This document shows positions 18,692-27,508 of a stretch of 64,000 bases of DNA, piece by piece; within the stretch, counting starts at the first letter, position 1, and every line of letters begins with the position of its first letter. This stretch comes from VAZQ01 sp963785745 (GTDB lineage: Bacteria; Pseudomonadota; Alphaproteobacteria; Rhizobiales; Xanthobacteraceae): NCBI GenBank assembly GCA_963785745.1, contig CAWAWR010000014.1, forward strand, positions 134,789-198,788, in the 5' to 3' direction. The position numbers and the translations under genes were made by a program. The notes below the pieces were generated by a model that was not told where the DNA came from, ran no database searches, and saw only the letters and a program-made list of their open reading frames with translations.

Positions 18692-18949
18692 TCATTGCTT
18701 GGTGCTCTTTGAGTGGAGTTGGGCAAGAGCAGCGTTCGCCGACTTGAATTTTTCGCCCACTTCTTTCTGTGCTGCTTGGAGTTCCAGAAATCTGTTCGTG
18801 AAGTTGTCCCACGCTTCACCCCCGCGCTTATCCGGCGGCGTGTTCTCCATTTCGGTGATCATTTGATCCATGAGCTGGTCTAGTTCGTCGGTCTCCGCCT
18901 TCAGCTTCTCAAGGAGCCCTACGGCTAGCTTCTGATCGTCATCAGTCAT
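18692..18949 (-). CDS. Small acidic coiled-coil protein of unknown function
   Basis: 85 residues, highly charged, with predicted coiled-coil (LLEKLKAETDELDQLMDQM and LELQAAQKEVGEKFKSA). A GAGGAGG ribosome site lies just before ATG at 18949, which supports real translation. Not recognised. Confidence 0.6.
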   Translation of the reverse strand: MTDDDQKLAVGLLEKLKAETDELDQLMDQMITEMENTPPDKRGGEAWDNFTNRFLELQAAQKEVGEKFKSANAALAQLHSKSTKQ

Positions 18950-19017
18950 CCAAGCGCCTCCTCTGTATTTGACGTGGTGGTGTAAGATACCAAATAGCCC
19001 CTTGCAGGATGATCGAC

Positions 19018-19326
19018 ATGACCACTTTAGAAGACAGGCAGCCTCCAGCGGTTGGAGCCTATTGGATCAACGAAGAAGATTATCCAGCCCTTCTAAAAAT
19101 TTTCCCCGACAGCAACAAGATGCCACGCACCTGGAAGGAGTGGCTTAAGATTGCAGAGGAAATGGAGCGGGGACTTAAGGCCTATGGACATGTCGTCCTG
19201 CGCGTTCATATCGATCCGAACACATTTCCGGATTGGTGCGCGGCCCATGGCACGAGCCCGGGCGGAGAAGGGCGGAAAAGGTTCGTCGCTGCAGCCGTAG
19301 CCGAGAGATACGGCAATCAAAAATGA
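19018..19326 (+). CDS. Conserved hypothetical protein
   Basis: 102 residues from ATG at 19018 (MTTLEDRQ); ATG at 19009 is also in frame. Soluble, with a WINEEDYPALLKIFPDSNKMP opening and ending in PGGEGRKRFVAAAVAERYG. Codon use and composition look like a genuine gene. No domain recognised. Confidence 0.6.
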   Translation: MTTLEDRQPPAVGAYWINEEDYPALLKIFPDSNKMPRTWKEWLKIAEEMERGLKAYGHVVLRVHIDPNTFPDWCAAHGTSPGGEGRKRFVAAAVAERYGNQK

Positions 19327-19364
19327 CCGGCGGTTCGAGGGCATTTGCCCAAAGTCCGCTTGGG

Positions 19365-19777
19365 TCAGAAGCAAAAATCCTCAAAGCGAGCAGAGCGGGT
19401 CCGCTCGTCCGAAAGCGGATTCGCGCCCACGCCGACGCCGACCGCGACGTCGCCGCTGGCGCCGACAAAGCGACCAGTGAGCGCGCCCGGGGGGATGGTC
19501 GGGGTGCTCGCCAGAACCGCCCACACCATGACCCCGCCACCGGTAACACCAAGGTCCAAACCGACGCGGTTGAGGACGCCGGTGTAATTCTGAGTCCGGC
19601 CGCGGTCCGATTTGAACTGGCAGCCAAGCCGCTGGCGCGACCCGACGATCAAGCCAATGCTGGCCCCTGCGCGGCAGGTCAGCACGCCTTGCCGGTTGTG
19701 TTTCCTTGCGCGTCGGCGGGAGCCACCGCGGCCATGAGGCCGATGAACAGCACTGCTGTGACGAGGCGACCAAGCAT
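19365..19777 (-). pseudogene. DUF992 protein, disrupted
   Basis: The protein starts at 19777 with a signal peptide (MLGRLVTAVLFIGLMAAVAP). After about 30 codons the frame changes near 19.68 kb. The rest matches DUF992: LTCRAGASIGLIVGS, CQFKSDRGRTQNYTGVLNRVGLDLG, GGVMVWAVLA and PPGALTGRFVGASGDVAVGVGVGANPL, given here as consecutive blocks. The usual C-terminal strands (after the SALQP-type segment) are missing and replaced by a short unrelated tail. DUF992 proteins are secreted, of unknown function, and common in Bradyrhizobiaceae. It appears to be a remnant. Confidence 0.7.
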
Positions 19778-20004
19778 TGGCGTGTGTGCTTTTTGATCAG
19801 AAAAATACGCAAGCCCGACCCAACGGGTCGCTCCCATTCAACTCCGTCGGATTCCTCGCAGCCCAATCGTATCAGGCTTCGTCCGGGGGTGATATTATCC
19901 TTAGGGGTAATTCCTAACCCATGCATGGGCAAGCGGTGTGCGCTTGTGGCGTTTGATCTTGGCCGCCGTCGTCCTAAACTGGTGTCCTCGACAGGAGAGA
20001 CGGC

Positions 20005-20496
20005 ATGACTAACGAGTTGATGCATCCGGTTGCGACCAAGCATCTGCCGGCGTTCCTCACCGCTCCTGGTGAAACGGACACGCTCATGGTCGTGACGAGC
20101 ATAATTCTGGTGCTCTCCGTTCTGGGGTTCGGCAGCTTGTTCTTCCGGTTGCACACCCTGCCGGAGCGCATGGCACACAGATCTCACAAGCTGCAGTTCG
20201 AGATCGTCGCGGTGCTGGGCCTTCTTGCCCTCTTCACCCACATCCATCTTTTCTGGGTGGCGGGTCTGCTGCTTGCGATGATCGATATTCCGGATTTTGG
20301 CGCCCGATCGCTAAGCAGGATCGCCGGCTCGACCGAGAAGCTCGCCGGGCTCGAGCCGGGCCAAGGCGCCGTGGACGCGCCGAGCCAGACAATTGTTGAA
20401 GACAAGGGAGACGACGGCGCAACCACCGTGCCGGTCGAAGGCGCCGGCAAAGAAAAGGAACGCTCCAGCAAGGAAAAGGAAGTGGTCCATGCTTGA
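20005..20496 (+). CDS. Small membrane partner of HlyD-type protein (YibI/YiaW-like position)
   Basis: 163 residues. Two hydrophobic helices (MVVTSIILVLSVLGFGSLFF and FEIVAVLGLLALFTHIHLFW) precede a long charged cytoplasmic tail ending KEKERSSKEKEVVHA. A GGAGAG ribosome site precedes the start. The end overlaps the HlyD-family gene by 8 nt. Small two-helix proteins coupled to a YibH/YiaV-type HlyD gene are known in other bacteria; the paralogous DUF3302-HlyD pair at 51.8 kb supports the same role here. Sequence is not a clear DUF3302 match. Confidence 0.65.
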   Translation: MTNELMHPVATKHLPAFLTAPGETDTLMVVTSIILVLSVLGFGSLFFRLHTLPERMAHRSHKLQFEIVAVLGLLALFTHIHLFWVAGLLLAMIDIPDFGARSLSRIAGSTEKLAGLEPGQGAVDAPSQTIVEDKGDDGATTVPVEGAGKEKERSSKEKEVVHA

Positions 20497-21721
20497 GATT
20501 CTTCTGTGCTCTTTAGTGACCATTTTGCCGGACTATCTCTTCCGCCGCTACTACCAGGGAAAGCGGATTGGCAAGGAATTGACCTTCTATTCCATTTGGT
20601 TCGAACTGAGGTGGGGGATCACCTCGTGCGTGGTTCTGGCCGTATGCTTGATCACTGTGATTTTCTACAACCACCCCTCCACCACCAACGTCACACTGTT
20701 CTTCAGAACGATCCCGATCATTTCCGAGTCAACCGGGCGCGTCGCCGAGGTCTTTGTCGGCTTTACTGGCAAAGTCGAGAAAGGAGCGCCGATCTTTAGA
20801 CTGGACAGTTCGACGCAGGAGGCGGCTGTCGAAACCGCACGGCGCAGGATTGCCGAAGTCGAGGCGGACATGGCGGTGTCGGCGGCCGATCTCCAGAAGG
20901 CTGAAGGCCAGATCCAGGAGGCCAGGAGCTCTCACCAGCAGGCCTTGGACGAACTGGAGACCAAGCAGGAACTGCAAAAACGCAATCCGGGTATCGTCGC
21001 GCAGCGCGAAATCGAGAAACTTCAGCTTCTTGCAGAAGGCCGCCTGGCTGGGATTGCGTCCGCCACGGCTGCAAGACAGGCCGTGCAGGCGCGCATGGCG
21101 TCACTTCTCCCAGCCCAGAAGGCCAGCGCCGAAGCTGCGCTGGCCCAGGCCCAAGTGGAGTTGGAAAAGACGATTGTCCGTGCGGGCGTCAGCGGCCGCG
21201 TGGAGCAGTTCGCGTTGCGGGTGGGCGATATTGTCACGCCGATCATGCGTTCGGCCGGGATTCTGATCCCCGACGAAGCCGGTCGGGGAACTCTGTCGGC
21301 CGGCTTCGGGCAGATCGAGGCGCAGATCATGAAGATCGGAATGATTGCCGAGGTCACATGCGTGTCGAAGCCGTTTACGATCATTCCGATGGTGGTCACG
21401 AATGTGCAGGACTACATCGCCGCCGGCCAGTTTCGTGGTGGCGAGCAACTGGTCGACGCGCAGCAGGTGTCACGGCCGGGCACCCTGCTGGTCTTTCTTG
21501 AGCCACTCTACAAAGGTGGGCTCGATGGCGTAACGCCCGGCAGCAGCTGCATCGCCAACGCCTATTCGAACAACCATGACATAATCGCCTCAAAGGAGAC
21601 GAGCGTCATACGAGGTATGGCTCTCCACGCGGTCGATGCCCTTGGGCTCGTGCACGCCTTGATCCTGCGGCTTCAGGCGCTGCTGCTACCCTTCAAGATC
21701 CTGGTGTTCAGCGGCCACTGA
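20489..21721 (+). CDS. HlyD-family membrane fusion protein
   Basis: 410 residues from ATG at 20489. It has an N-terminal membrane anchor (ITSCVVLAVCLITVIFY), a lipoyl-like hairpin (TGRVAEVFVGFTGKVEKGAPIF), a long coiled coil (ETARRRIAEVEADMAVSAAD onward, residues ~120-220), the returning lipoyl half (KTIVRAGVSGRVEQFALRVGD) and a C-terminal beta domain. It probably bridges an inner-membrane transporter to the periplasm. No ABC or MFS partner is adjacent; the next gene is an AI-2E-type permease, which is the likely functional neighbour. Confidence 0.85.
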   Translation: MLEILLCSLVTILPDYLFRRYYQGKRIGKELTFYSIWFELRWGITSCVVLAVCLITVIFYNHPSTTNVTLFFRTIPIISESTGRVAEVFVGFTGKVEKGAPIFRLDSSTQEAAVETARRRIAEVEADMAVSAADLQKAEGQIQEARSSHQQALDELETKQELQKRNPGIVAQREIEKLQLLAEGRLAGIASATAARQAVQARMASLLPAQKASAEAALAQAQVELEKTIVRAGVSGRVEQFALRVGDIVTPIMRSAGILIPDEAGRGTLSAGFGQIEAQIMKIGMIAEVTCVSKPFTIIPMVVTNVQDYIAAGQFRGGEQLVDAQQVSRPGTLLVFLEPLYKGGLDGVTPGSSCIANAYSNNHDIIASKETSVIRGMALHAVDALGLVHALILRLQALLLPFKILVFSGH

Positions 21722-21760
21722 CGCGAGGGCTCCTCCAGGAGCGTTCCGACAGGAAACCAA

Positions 21761-22843
21761 GTGATCGAAGACGACAAAAAACTTGTTCCTGAAAAGATCA
21801 ATGCCACAGTCATCGAGCTGGCAATTCGGTTGGCTCTCCTGGGCTTCCTTCTCTATTGGTCGTTGACCATCATTCGTCCCTTCATTGAGACCGTGGCATG
21901 GAGCGTCGTGTTGGCCGTGGCGCTTTATCCGGCTTTTAGTCTGGTGGCCAAATGGCTCGGTGGACGTCGTAGACTGGCAGCGGCACTGACCACGATCCTG
22001 CTTCTCCTGATCGTCATCGGACCGGCGACCTGGCTCGCATTGGATCTGGTTGAGGTTCTGGGGACAATTTACGAAAGGTTTGAATCCGGATCAGTCTTCA
22101 TTCCGCCGCCGATCGAGACCGTTAGACAGTGGCCATTGATTGGGGAGCAGTTGTTCCAATTTTGGGAACTCGCATCGACCAATCTCAAGGCGGCGCTTGT
22201 CAACGTCGCTCCTCACCTAAAGCCGCTCGGCAGCACCTTGCTTGGAGCGGCCGGGAGCGCCGGCACCGGCATTCTTCAATTCTTTGCTTCCGTGATCATA
22301 GCAGGATTTCTGTTTGCGCCTGGTCCGTCGTTGGTCGAGGCCATCGCAGCGTTTTCGCGTCGGCTTGTTTCGAGGCGCGGCGACGAATTCGTGCAACTGG
22401 CCGGTGCGACGATACGAAGCGTGTCGCAGGGCGTCATCGGCGTTTCGCTCTTGCAGGCGTTTCTTGCCGGCATCGGACTCAAGTCAGCCGGCGTGCCGGG
22501 TGCAAGTCTGATTACGTTCTTGGTTCTCATCTTGGGAATTATTCAAATTGGTCCATCGGTGATTTTGATCCCGGTCATTATCTGGAGTTGGATAACGATG
22601 GAGACAACAGCGGCGCTGATCTTTACGGCCTACATGGTGCCGGTGAACTTGATCGACAACATTCTCAGACCAATTCTTATGACCCGTGGTCTGAGGACGC
22701 CGATGTTGGTGATCTTTGTCGGCGCCATTGGGGGCACTCTTTCAAATGGGATCATCGGTCTTTTTGTTGGTCCGATCGTGCTGGCCGTTGCTTGGGACTT
22801 GTTGGTCACCTGGGTCCGTGAGGACGATACAGTTTCAACCTAG
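21761..22843 (+). CDS. AI-2E family transporter
   Basis: 360 residues starting with GTG. About eight membrane helices with the family pattern: LLGFLLYWSLTIIRPFIETV, VVLAVALYPAFSLVAKWLGGR, the periplasmic segment, and the C-terminal signature LIDNILRPILMTRGLRTPMLVIFVG (read as consecutive blocks) and SNGIIGLFVGPIVLAV. Members export autoinducer-like or other small molecules, or act as Na+/H+ antiporters. The gene follows the HlyD gene by 39 nt and is likely co-transcribed. Confidence 0.9.
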   Translation: MIEDDKKLVPEKINATVIELAIRLALLGFLLYWSLTIIRPFIETVAWSVVLAVALYPAFSLVAKWLGGRRRLAAALTTILLLLIVIGPATWLALDLVEVLGTIYERFESGSVFIPPPIETVRQWPLIGEQLFQFWELASTNLKAALVNVAPHLKPLGSTLLGAAGSAGTGILQFFASVIIAGFLFAPGPSLVEAIAAFSRRLVSRRGDEFVQLAGATIRSVSQGVIGVSLLQAFLAGIGLKSAGVPGASLITFLVLILGIIQIGPSVILIPVIIWSWITMETTAALIFTAYMVPVNLIDNILRPILMTRGLRTPMLVIFVGAIGGTLSNGIIGLFVGPIVLAVAWDLLVTWVREDDTVST

Positions 22844-22975
22844 CTCAATCCTAGACCGCGCCTCTGCCGGGCGGTAGCGGGGAGGCTTTCGTGTCCCGGT
22901 CGCTCAATGTCTTCTTGCTTCCACTTACGCGATCGGCGGCCTGTCGCTCGTGGTGCGTTGGCGCAGCTCCCGCGC

Positions 22976-24319
22976 CTAGAACTCACCCTTCATTTCATCG
23001 TGCTTGCGGTGGTGGTCGACCTGGTAGAACTTCGCCCAACCGTTGCTCAGCGAGAACACCAGCGGCTTGCCGATGATGTTCACAAGGCCCGACGGAAAAG
23101 TAAAATGGCGTCGGTTCGAGAAGTACCGGTAATATTTCTTGTAGTCGTCGTCGGCCTCGCCAAGCACGTTGCGCGCCGCAAAGCTCCCGGTGAACGCCGC
23201 CCACGGCAAGCCCACCGAGCCAAGAACGAAATGCAGGTGCGGCTGATCTGGCGGCCGGACGATAATCGGTAACAGATCCCGTGTCGCGTCGATGAGGCCC
23301 GGCCAGAACTGGATGAACGCGAGATCGTCCAGGAATGGAAAATGCTTTTTGAACCGCCGGATGACGCGCGAAATGATGCGGTGATTGTTGTAGGCCTCTT
23401 TCAGATAGGTGGTTATGGCGGTGCCACCGCCGACCAAGAGGCGGTTGTCGCCGGTCAATCGGTAATAGGTGTAAACCAGCCGCGAATCCCAGCACTGCAT
23501 CTGTTTTCCGCTGGGGAACAGCCTGATGAGATCCTTGTCGGTAAGCGGCTCGCTCACGCTCAAGAAGGTCTGCGCGTGAAAGACCTCGTTCGCCAGCGGA
23601 CTGATGTCTCCCTTGAGCTTGTCGACGGCGATGATGATGTGATCGGCCGTGACGCTGCCGCCACGCGTGAAGGCGGTATGACCTTCGAGCCGCACCACTT
23701 CCGTGCTCTCGAACACTTGCATGCCGTGGTCGATGAGCACGTCCTTGTATCCCTGCAGGCAAAGCAGCGGATTGACGCCATAAGTGCCGGTGTAGCGGAT
23801 ACCTGCGGCATATCCCTCGGCCCCGACAATGCTCTTGAGCGCGTCGCCGTCGTAGATGGTCTGGTCGGTAAAGCCCACACTCCGCCGGCATTCCGCCTCG
23901 GACTCGACGTCCTCCTTGCCGTGCTTGCCGAGACCCAGAAACAGCGAGTCCTGCTCCAGCAGTCCGCATTCGATGTTGAATTTCTTAATACCGCTGACGA
24001 TGCGTTCGATGCCGCGGCACGGCGCATCCCAGATGTCTTTGGCCGCTTTAGGTCCGTAGCGCCGCACCAGCTGGTTCAATTCGAGTTCGCTGTCGGGCGT
24101 AAGAAACCCGGCGCTGCGTCCCGAGCTGCTTCCGCCCAGGATATTTTTCTCGAGCAGGACGACTTTGAGGCCCTTCTGGACGAACTCCGCCGCCGCGCTG
24201 ACGCCGGCGAACCCGCCTCCGACGATGAGAACGTCGCACCGGATGTCTTGCTTAAGCGGCGGGCAATACTTGAACTGCTTCATGAGCAGCGTTGTGAACC
24301 ACCAATCCTGGTTGATCAT
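22976..24319 (-). CDS. FAD-dependent oxidoreductase (DAO family)
   Basis: 447 residues. The dinucleotide-binding motif VLIVGGGFAGVSAAAEFVQ and the glutamylputrescine-oxidase-like loop LGGSSSGRSAGFLTPDSELE are visible, with a C-terminal RDLLPIIVRPP/FVLGSVGLPWAAFTG block. The family oxidises amines or amino acids; the substrate here is unknown. Its start overlaps the upstream ion-channel gene by 4 nt (ATGA), making it the last gene of a three-gene operon with a Ca2+/H+ antiporter. No signal peptide. Confidence 0.85.
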   Translation of the reverse strand: MINQDWWFTTLLMKQFKYCPPLKQDIRCDVLIVGGGFAGVSAAAEFVQKGLKVVLLEKNILGGSSSGRSAGFLTPDSELELNQLVRRYGPKAAKDIWDAPCRGIERIVSGIKKFNIECGLLEQDSLFLGLGKHGKEDVESEAECRRSVGFTDQTIYDGDALKSIVGAEGYAAGIRYTGTYGVNPLLCLQGYKDVLIDHGMQVFESTEVVRLEGHTAFTRGGSVTADHIIIAVDKLKGDISPLANEVFHAQTFLSVSEPLTDKDLIRLFPSGKQMQCWDSRLVYTYYRLTGDNRLLVGGGTAITTYLKEAYNNHRIISRVIRRFKKHFPFLDDLAFIQFWPGLIDATRDLLPIIVRPPDQPHLHFVLGSVGLPWAAFTGSFAARNVLGEADDDYKKYYRYFSNRRHFTFPSGLVNIIGKPLVFSLSNGWAKFYQVDHHRKHDEMKGEF

Positions 24320-24774
24320 TGTTTTGCCTGACTATTCTCTCTACGTCCCTCGTCGTCGCGCGTGGTCATCAGCGCCCTCCGCAATATCTCAAAAATGACT
24401 GCAGTTGACCAACCAAACATCAGTATGCCGTTCATCGCTGTCATTGGACCGAGCAAGTGCCAGCGCTCCACTGGCGTCACGTCGCCGTACCCAAGCGTTG
24501 TGTAGTTCACAAAAGCAAAATAGACGAGATGAGTGCCTTCAGGAGCGGCGCCGACGATTGCGTAGGCCAAAGACCAAACGAGCACCTCGGCAAAATGTGC
24601 GGCCATCAGGAACGACACCGCCGCAATCATGACGGTAATCAACCGCAGCGCTTGATGTGACGTCTTGACCGTGGCCGCCATACGCGCCGCCCACAACACA
24701 GCCGCCATCACAAATGCATGGATGGCAATGTTGCAGACACTGACGGCGGCACCCACCAGCATTTCGCGCAACAT
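24316..24774 (-). CDS. Two-transmembrane ion channel
   Basis: 152 residues. Membrane helices flank the pore loop VNYTTLGYGDVTPVERWHL, a K+-channel-type selectivity filter (TLGYGD). ATG at 24774 (MLREMLVG) gives the conserved length; an upstream open frame is a shadow of the antiporter gene. Ends 4 nt inside the oxidoreductase gene. Potassium selectivity is predicted from the filter, not shown. Confidence 0.85.
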   Translation of the reverse strand: MLREMLVGAAVSVCNIAIHAFVMAAVLWAARMAATVKTSHQALRLITVMIAAVSFLMAAHFAEVLVWSLAYAIVGAAPEGTHLVYFAFVNYTTLGYGDVTPVERWHLLGPMTAMNGILMFGWSTAVIFEILRRALMTTRDDEGRRENSQAKQ

Positions 24775-24800
24775 GAAGATCGCTCCGGCGATGGACCTGA

Positions 24801-25928
24801 CTACTGGACCCGGGGTGGCAACAGATAAAGCGTCATCGCGAAAATCAGGTACACCAGCAGTATCAGCACTCCGACGAACCACGCCGAGCGCCCGCTGTTG
24901 GTCACCAGGGACACGGTCATGGTGGCGATGAGCATCATGACCACTGCGCCCGGCCAGAATTGCAGGTTCATCGGCGCCGGGCCGATGACGTAGCTCAGCA
25001 GCACCAGCACCGGGGCGACGAAGAGGGCGATTTGGGCGGCGCTGCCCAGCGCGATGCCCACGCTCAGGTCCAACCGGTTTTTGCGCGCGCCGGAAAACGC
25101 CGAGGCCATCTCCGCCGCACCGCCCACCAGCGCCACCACGATGAAACCCACGAATGCGGGGGTCATCCCGAACGTAACCGCCGCCTGCTGCACCAACTCG
25201 ACAAATACCTCGCTCACCAGCGCGACCAGCACTGTGACGCCGGCCAGCGTGGCCAGGGCCAGGCCCAAGGGCCACGCCGCTTCGCCGGTTTCCGCGTGTT
25301 TCGCACTGCCGAAGAATTCGCGATGTGTCTTGAGTGAGAACAACAGGCCCAATCCGTAGGCGGCGATGAGCAGCACAGACAGACCCACGCTCAACGTCGC
25401 GGTGAACGCCGACCCTGCCGTGGAATCAGCCTCAGAGACCGCCGAGGGGATCAACAACGCGATCGTGGCCAGAAAGAGCAGGCCCGCTTGCAGACGGGCG
25501 CTGCCCCGGTTGTATTCCTGCACGTGATGCTTGAGTCCGCCGAGTAGAAACGATGCGCCCAGCATGAACAGGGTGTTGGTGACAATCGCCCCCGCGATCG
25601 ATGCCTTCACCAGCGCGTATTGCCCGGCTCGCAAGGCCGTCAGCGCGATCACAAGTTCGGTCAAGTTTCCGAGCGTGGCGTTGAGCAGGCCACCGACGGT
25701 ATCGCCGGTCTTGGCCGCTACGGATTCGGTGGCGTGACTTAGCAGCGCCGCCAGCGGCACGATGGCCAGCACGGACAGCACAAAAAGCAGCGTGTGCGCT
25801 TCGGGTTTGAGCTTGTGAGCGGCGAACACCACAGGCACGAATGCCAGCAGCCAGAGCAGGGGATTGTGACGGATTTCCTTGAGCAAGGCATTCATGAAGG
25901 CGCCTTCGGAAAGAGCGTCCGTTCGCAT
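24801..25928 (-). CDS. Calcium/proton antiporter (CaCA/CAX-ChaA type)
   Basis: 375 residues with about eleven helices in two halves. Each half holds the alpha-repeat acidic motif: GGLLNATLGNLTELVIAL in the first and FIVVALVGGAAEMASAFSGA in the second, with the Glu residues that bind the cation. A start at the internal Met 12 (25895) is also possible. It exchanges Ca2+ (or K+/Na+ in ChaA) for protons. It leads an operon with a K+-channel-like protein and an FAD enzyme, which suggests cation or pH homeostasis. Confidence 0.9.
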   Translation of the reverse strand: MRTDALSEGAFMNALLKEIRHNPLLWLLAFVPVVFAAHKLKPEAHTLLFVLSVLAIVPLAALLSHATESVAAKTGDTVGGLLNATLGNLTELVIALTALRAGQYALVKASIAGAIVTNTLFMLGASFLLGGLKHHVQEYNRGSARLQAGLLFLATIALLIPSAVSEADSTAGSAFTATLSVGLSVLLIAAYGLGLLFSLKTHREFFGSAKHAETGEAAWPLGLALATLAGVTVLVALVSEVFVELVQQAAVTFGMTPAFVGFIVVALVGGAAEMASAFSGARKNRLDLSVGIALGSAAQIALFVAPVLVLLSYVIGPAPMNLQFWPGAVVMMLIATMTVSLVTNSGRSAWFVGVLILLVYLIFAMTLYLLPPRVQ

Positions 25929-26032
25929 TCAGGCCTCCTGATCCGACGACCGGTCACTTGATCCGATGACCTTTGTATACGCCGGAACGGCAAATCCCCG
26001 AGTGCCGGCAGCCTGAAACGAAGAATGCGTCG

Positions 26033-27086
26033 CTACTTCACGATCCTCGGCCTCGTCGGCGGTGCGGCCGGTTCCGGCGCGGCGGGCGAGACTGCGAAGG
26101 TCAGCCACACGTTCCAGCCTTCGGGCCGGTGCTCGGCTGCGAACTCCTTATAACCTTTGAGATTCACGTAGCCCTTGTAGCCGTCGCTGATCTTGAAGAC
26201 GTGGCCAACCTGCGGTCCGATGCCCAGAACGCGTGATCTGAAACAGCCGACCCGGTCGCCCGATCCGCTGTCGCAGGTGAGCTGCTGGTAGGCATAGCCC
26301 ACGAGACCGATCTGCCACTCCGGGGATACGAAGCGCGAGGCGCCCCAATCCCAGTGCGCGTCGATGCCGTTCTGATAGTTCGTGTGATTGTTCTCGAAAT
26401 TGTAGGTGATCCCGACCACCGACGAGAATTCGTATCCGGTCTGCGGATTGAAGTAGGTGTAGCCGCCGCCGGCGTCGAGCGCCTGATGCCCGATGCCGAG
26501 ATTGGCCAGTCTGTTCTGATCATAGCGGCCGACCGGAATGTTTCCGGTGAAGTAGGCGAGGTAGTTGTGAACGCCTTCATTCCATTTCAGCGTAAACATC
26601 GGTGCGAGATCGCCGAACCCGGTTATCGCGTCCTCTCTGCTGCCGCTCACCGTGAAGCCGATCGGGCCGATCGCGCCGGTGAGCGTCCCGTTGACTTCGG
26701 CGAAGGAGCGGCCGTAGGGGACGAGCAGGTTGAACGCGGCCTGCGCGCCCAAAACCTTGTCGGCGAAAACGTAGGTCACCACGCCCATGGCAAGGTCGGC
26801 CCGTGCCTTGAGGTTGATGTCCACGTTGGCGGTGAACGGCACCGTGATGTTGCCGCGCGAGACCTGACGCGCAAAGGCGACATCGGCGCCGGCGTTGACG
26901 GATCGTGTGATAGCCGATGACGGCGAAGGAGAACCCCGGCGTCTGCGGCGTTGCGGCCAGGCTTCCGAAAAATCCCGGCACCCAGAAGCTCACGCCGCCT
27001 TCGTCGGCGAGCGCCGTCTTGGGTACCAGCGTCATAAGCGCACAGGATGCTGCTACAGCAATGGCCGCTTTGCGGATCGTCGACAT
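26033..27086 (-). pseudogene. Outer-membrane MetA-pathway/SphA-like protein, one frameshift
   Basis: A secreted beta-barrel-like protein of about 350 codons. The N-terminus starts at 27086 with a Sec signal (AAIAVAASCALMTLVPKTALA), then GGVSFWVPGFFGSLAATP, typical of the SphA / phenol-degradation MetA family. The frame changes near 26.90 kb and continues with NINLKARADL-like strands, GFGDLAPMFTLKW, YFTGNIPVGRYD, and GYEFSSVVGITYNFEN. One indel would restore it. The family is linked to uptake of hydrophobic or aromatic compounds. No degradation genes are adjacent. Confidence 0.75.
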
Positions 27087-27508
27087 CGAACGCCCCCGTT
27101 CGTACGGGTCACGGCTGCGTTCGCGCCAGGCGACCGCGAGCTCCCCCCAGAGCGTGTCAAGTAGATGGCGGTGCGCGTGATTTGTAAACTCAAATTGCGA
27201 AGCGTCGCCGGATATACGCAGAGAAGCCGCCGGTATCCCGATGTGCTGTGTTCGATTGTGATCTTGCATACGCGCAATCGCGCTTTGCCGCTCGGCATTG
27301 TCCGTCGTTAACGAACCATCGAACAGTTGCCGGCGGTAACCGAACATCCCTTGCGATGCAATGGCATCTTGTGCCCGGGGTGATAATCTTCGGTGGGATC
27401 AAGGTGCAACTGACGGTCCGGTATGGACTGGAGCAACAATTGTCCGTGCGGTGAGCGATTGAGAGCCAAATAGCATTGCAGTTGGCGTAACAGATCTAGG
27501 TTGGGGTC
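27087..27508. other. Intergenic region without recognised gene
   Basis: About 420 bp between the divergent outer-membrane and kinase genes. It must contain both promoters. A 68-codon open frame on the plus strand (27248-27454) has no ribosome site or recognisable product. No strong dyad or repeat was seen. Confidence 0.5.

Noticed and set aside
22861..22975. GC-rich stretch between the AI-2E and FAD genes considered as terminator
   Set aside because: Only a 5-bp stem with a long loop and no T tract.
27248..27454. 68-codon frame in the 27.1-27.5 kb gap
   Set aside because: No ribosome site, no recognised similarity and unremarkable composition.
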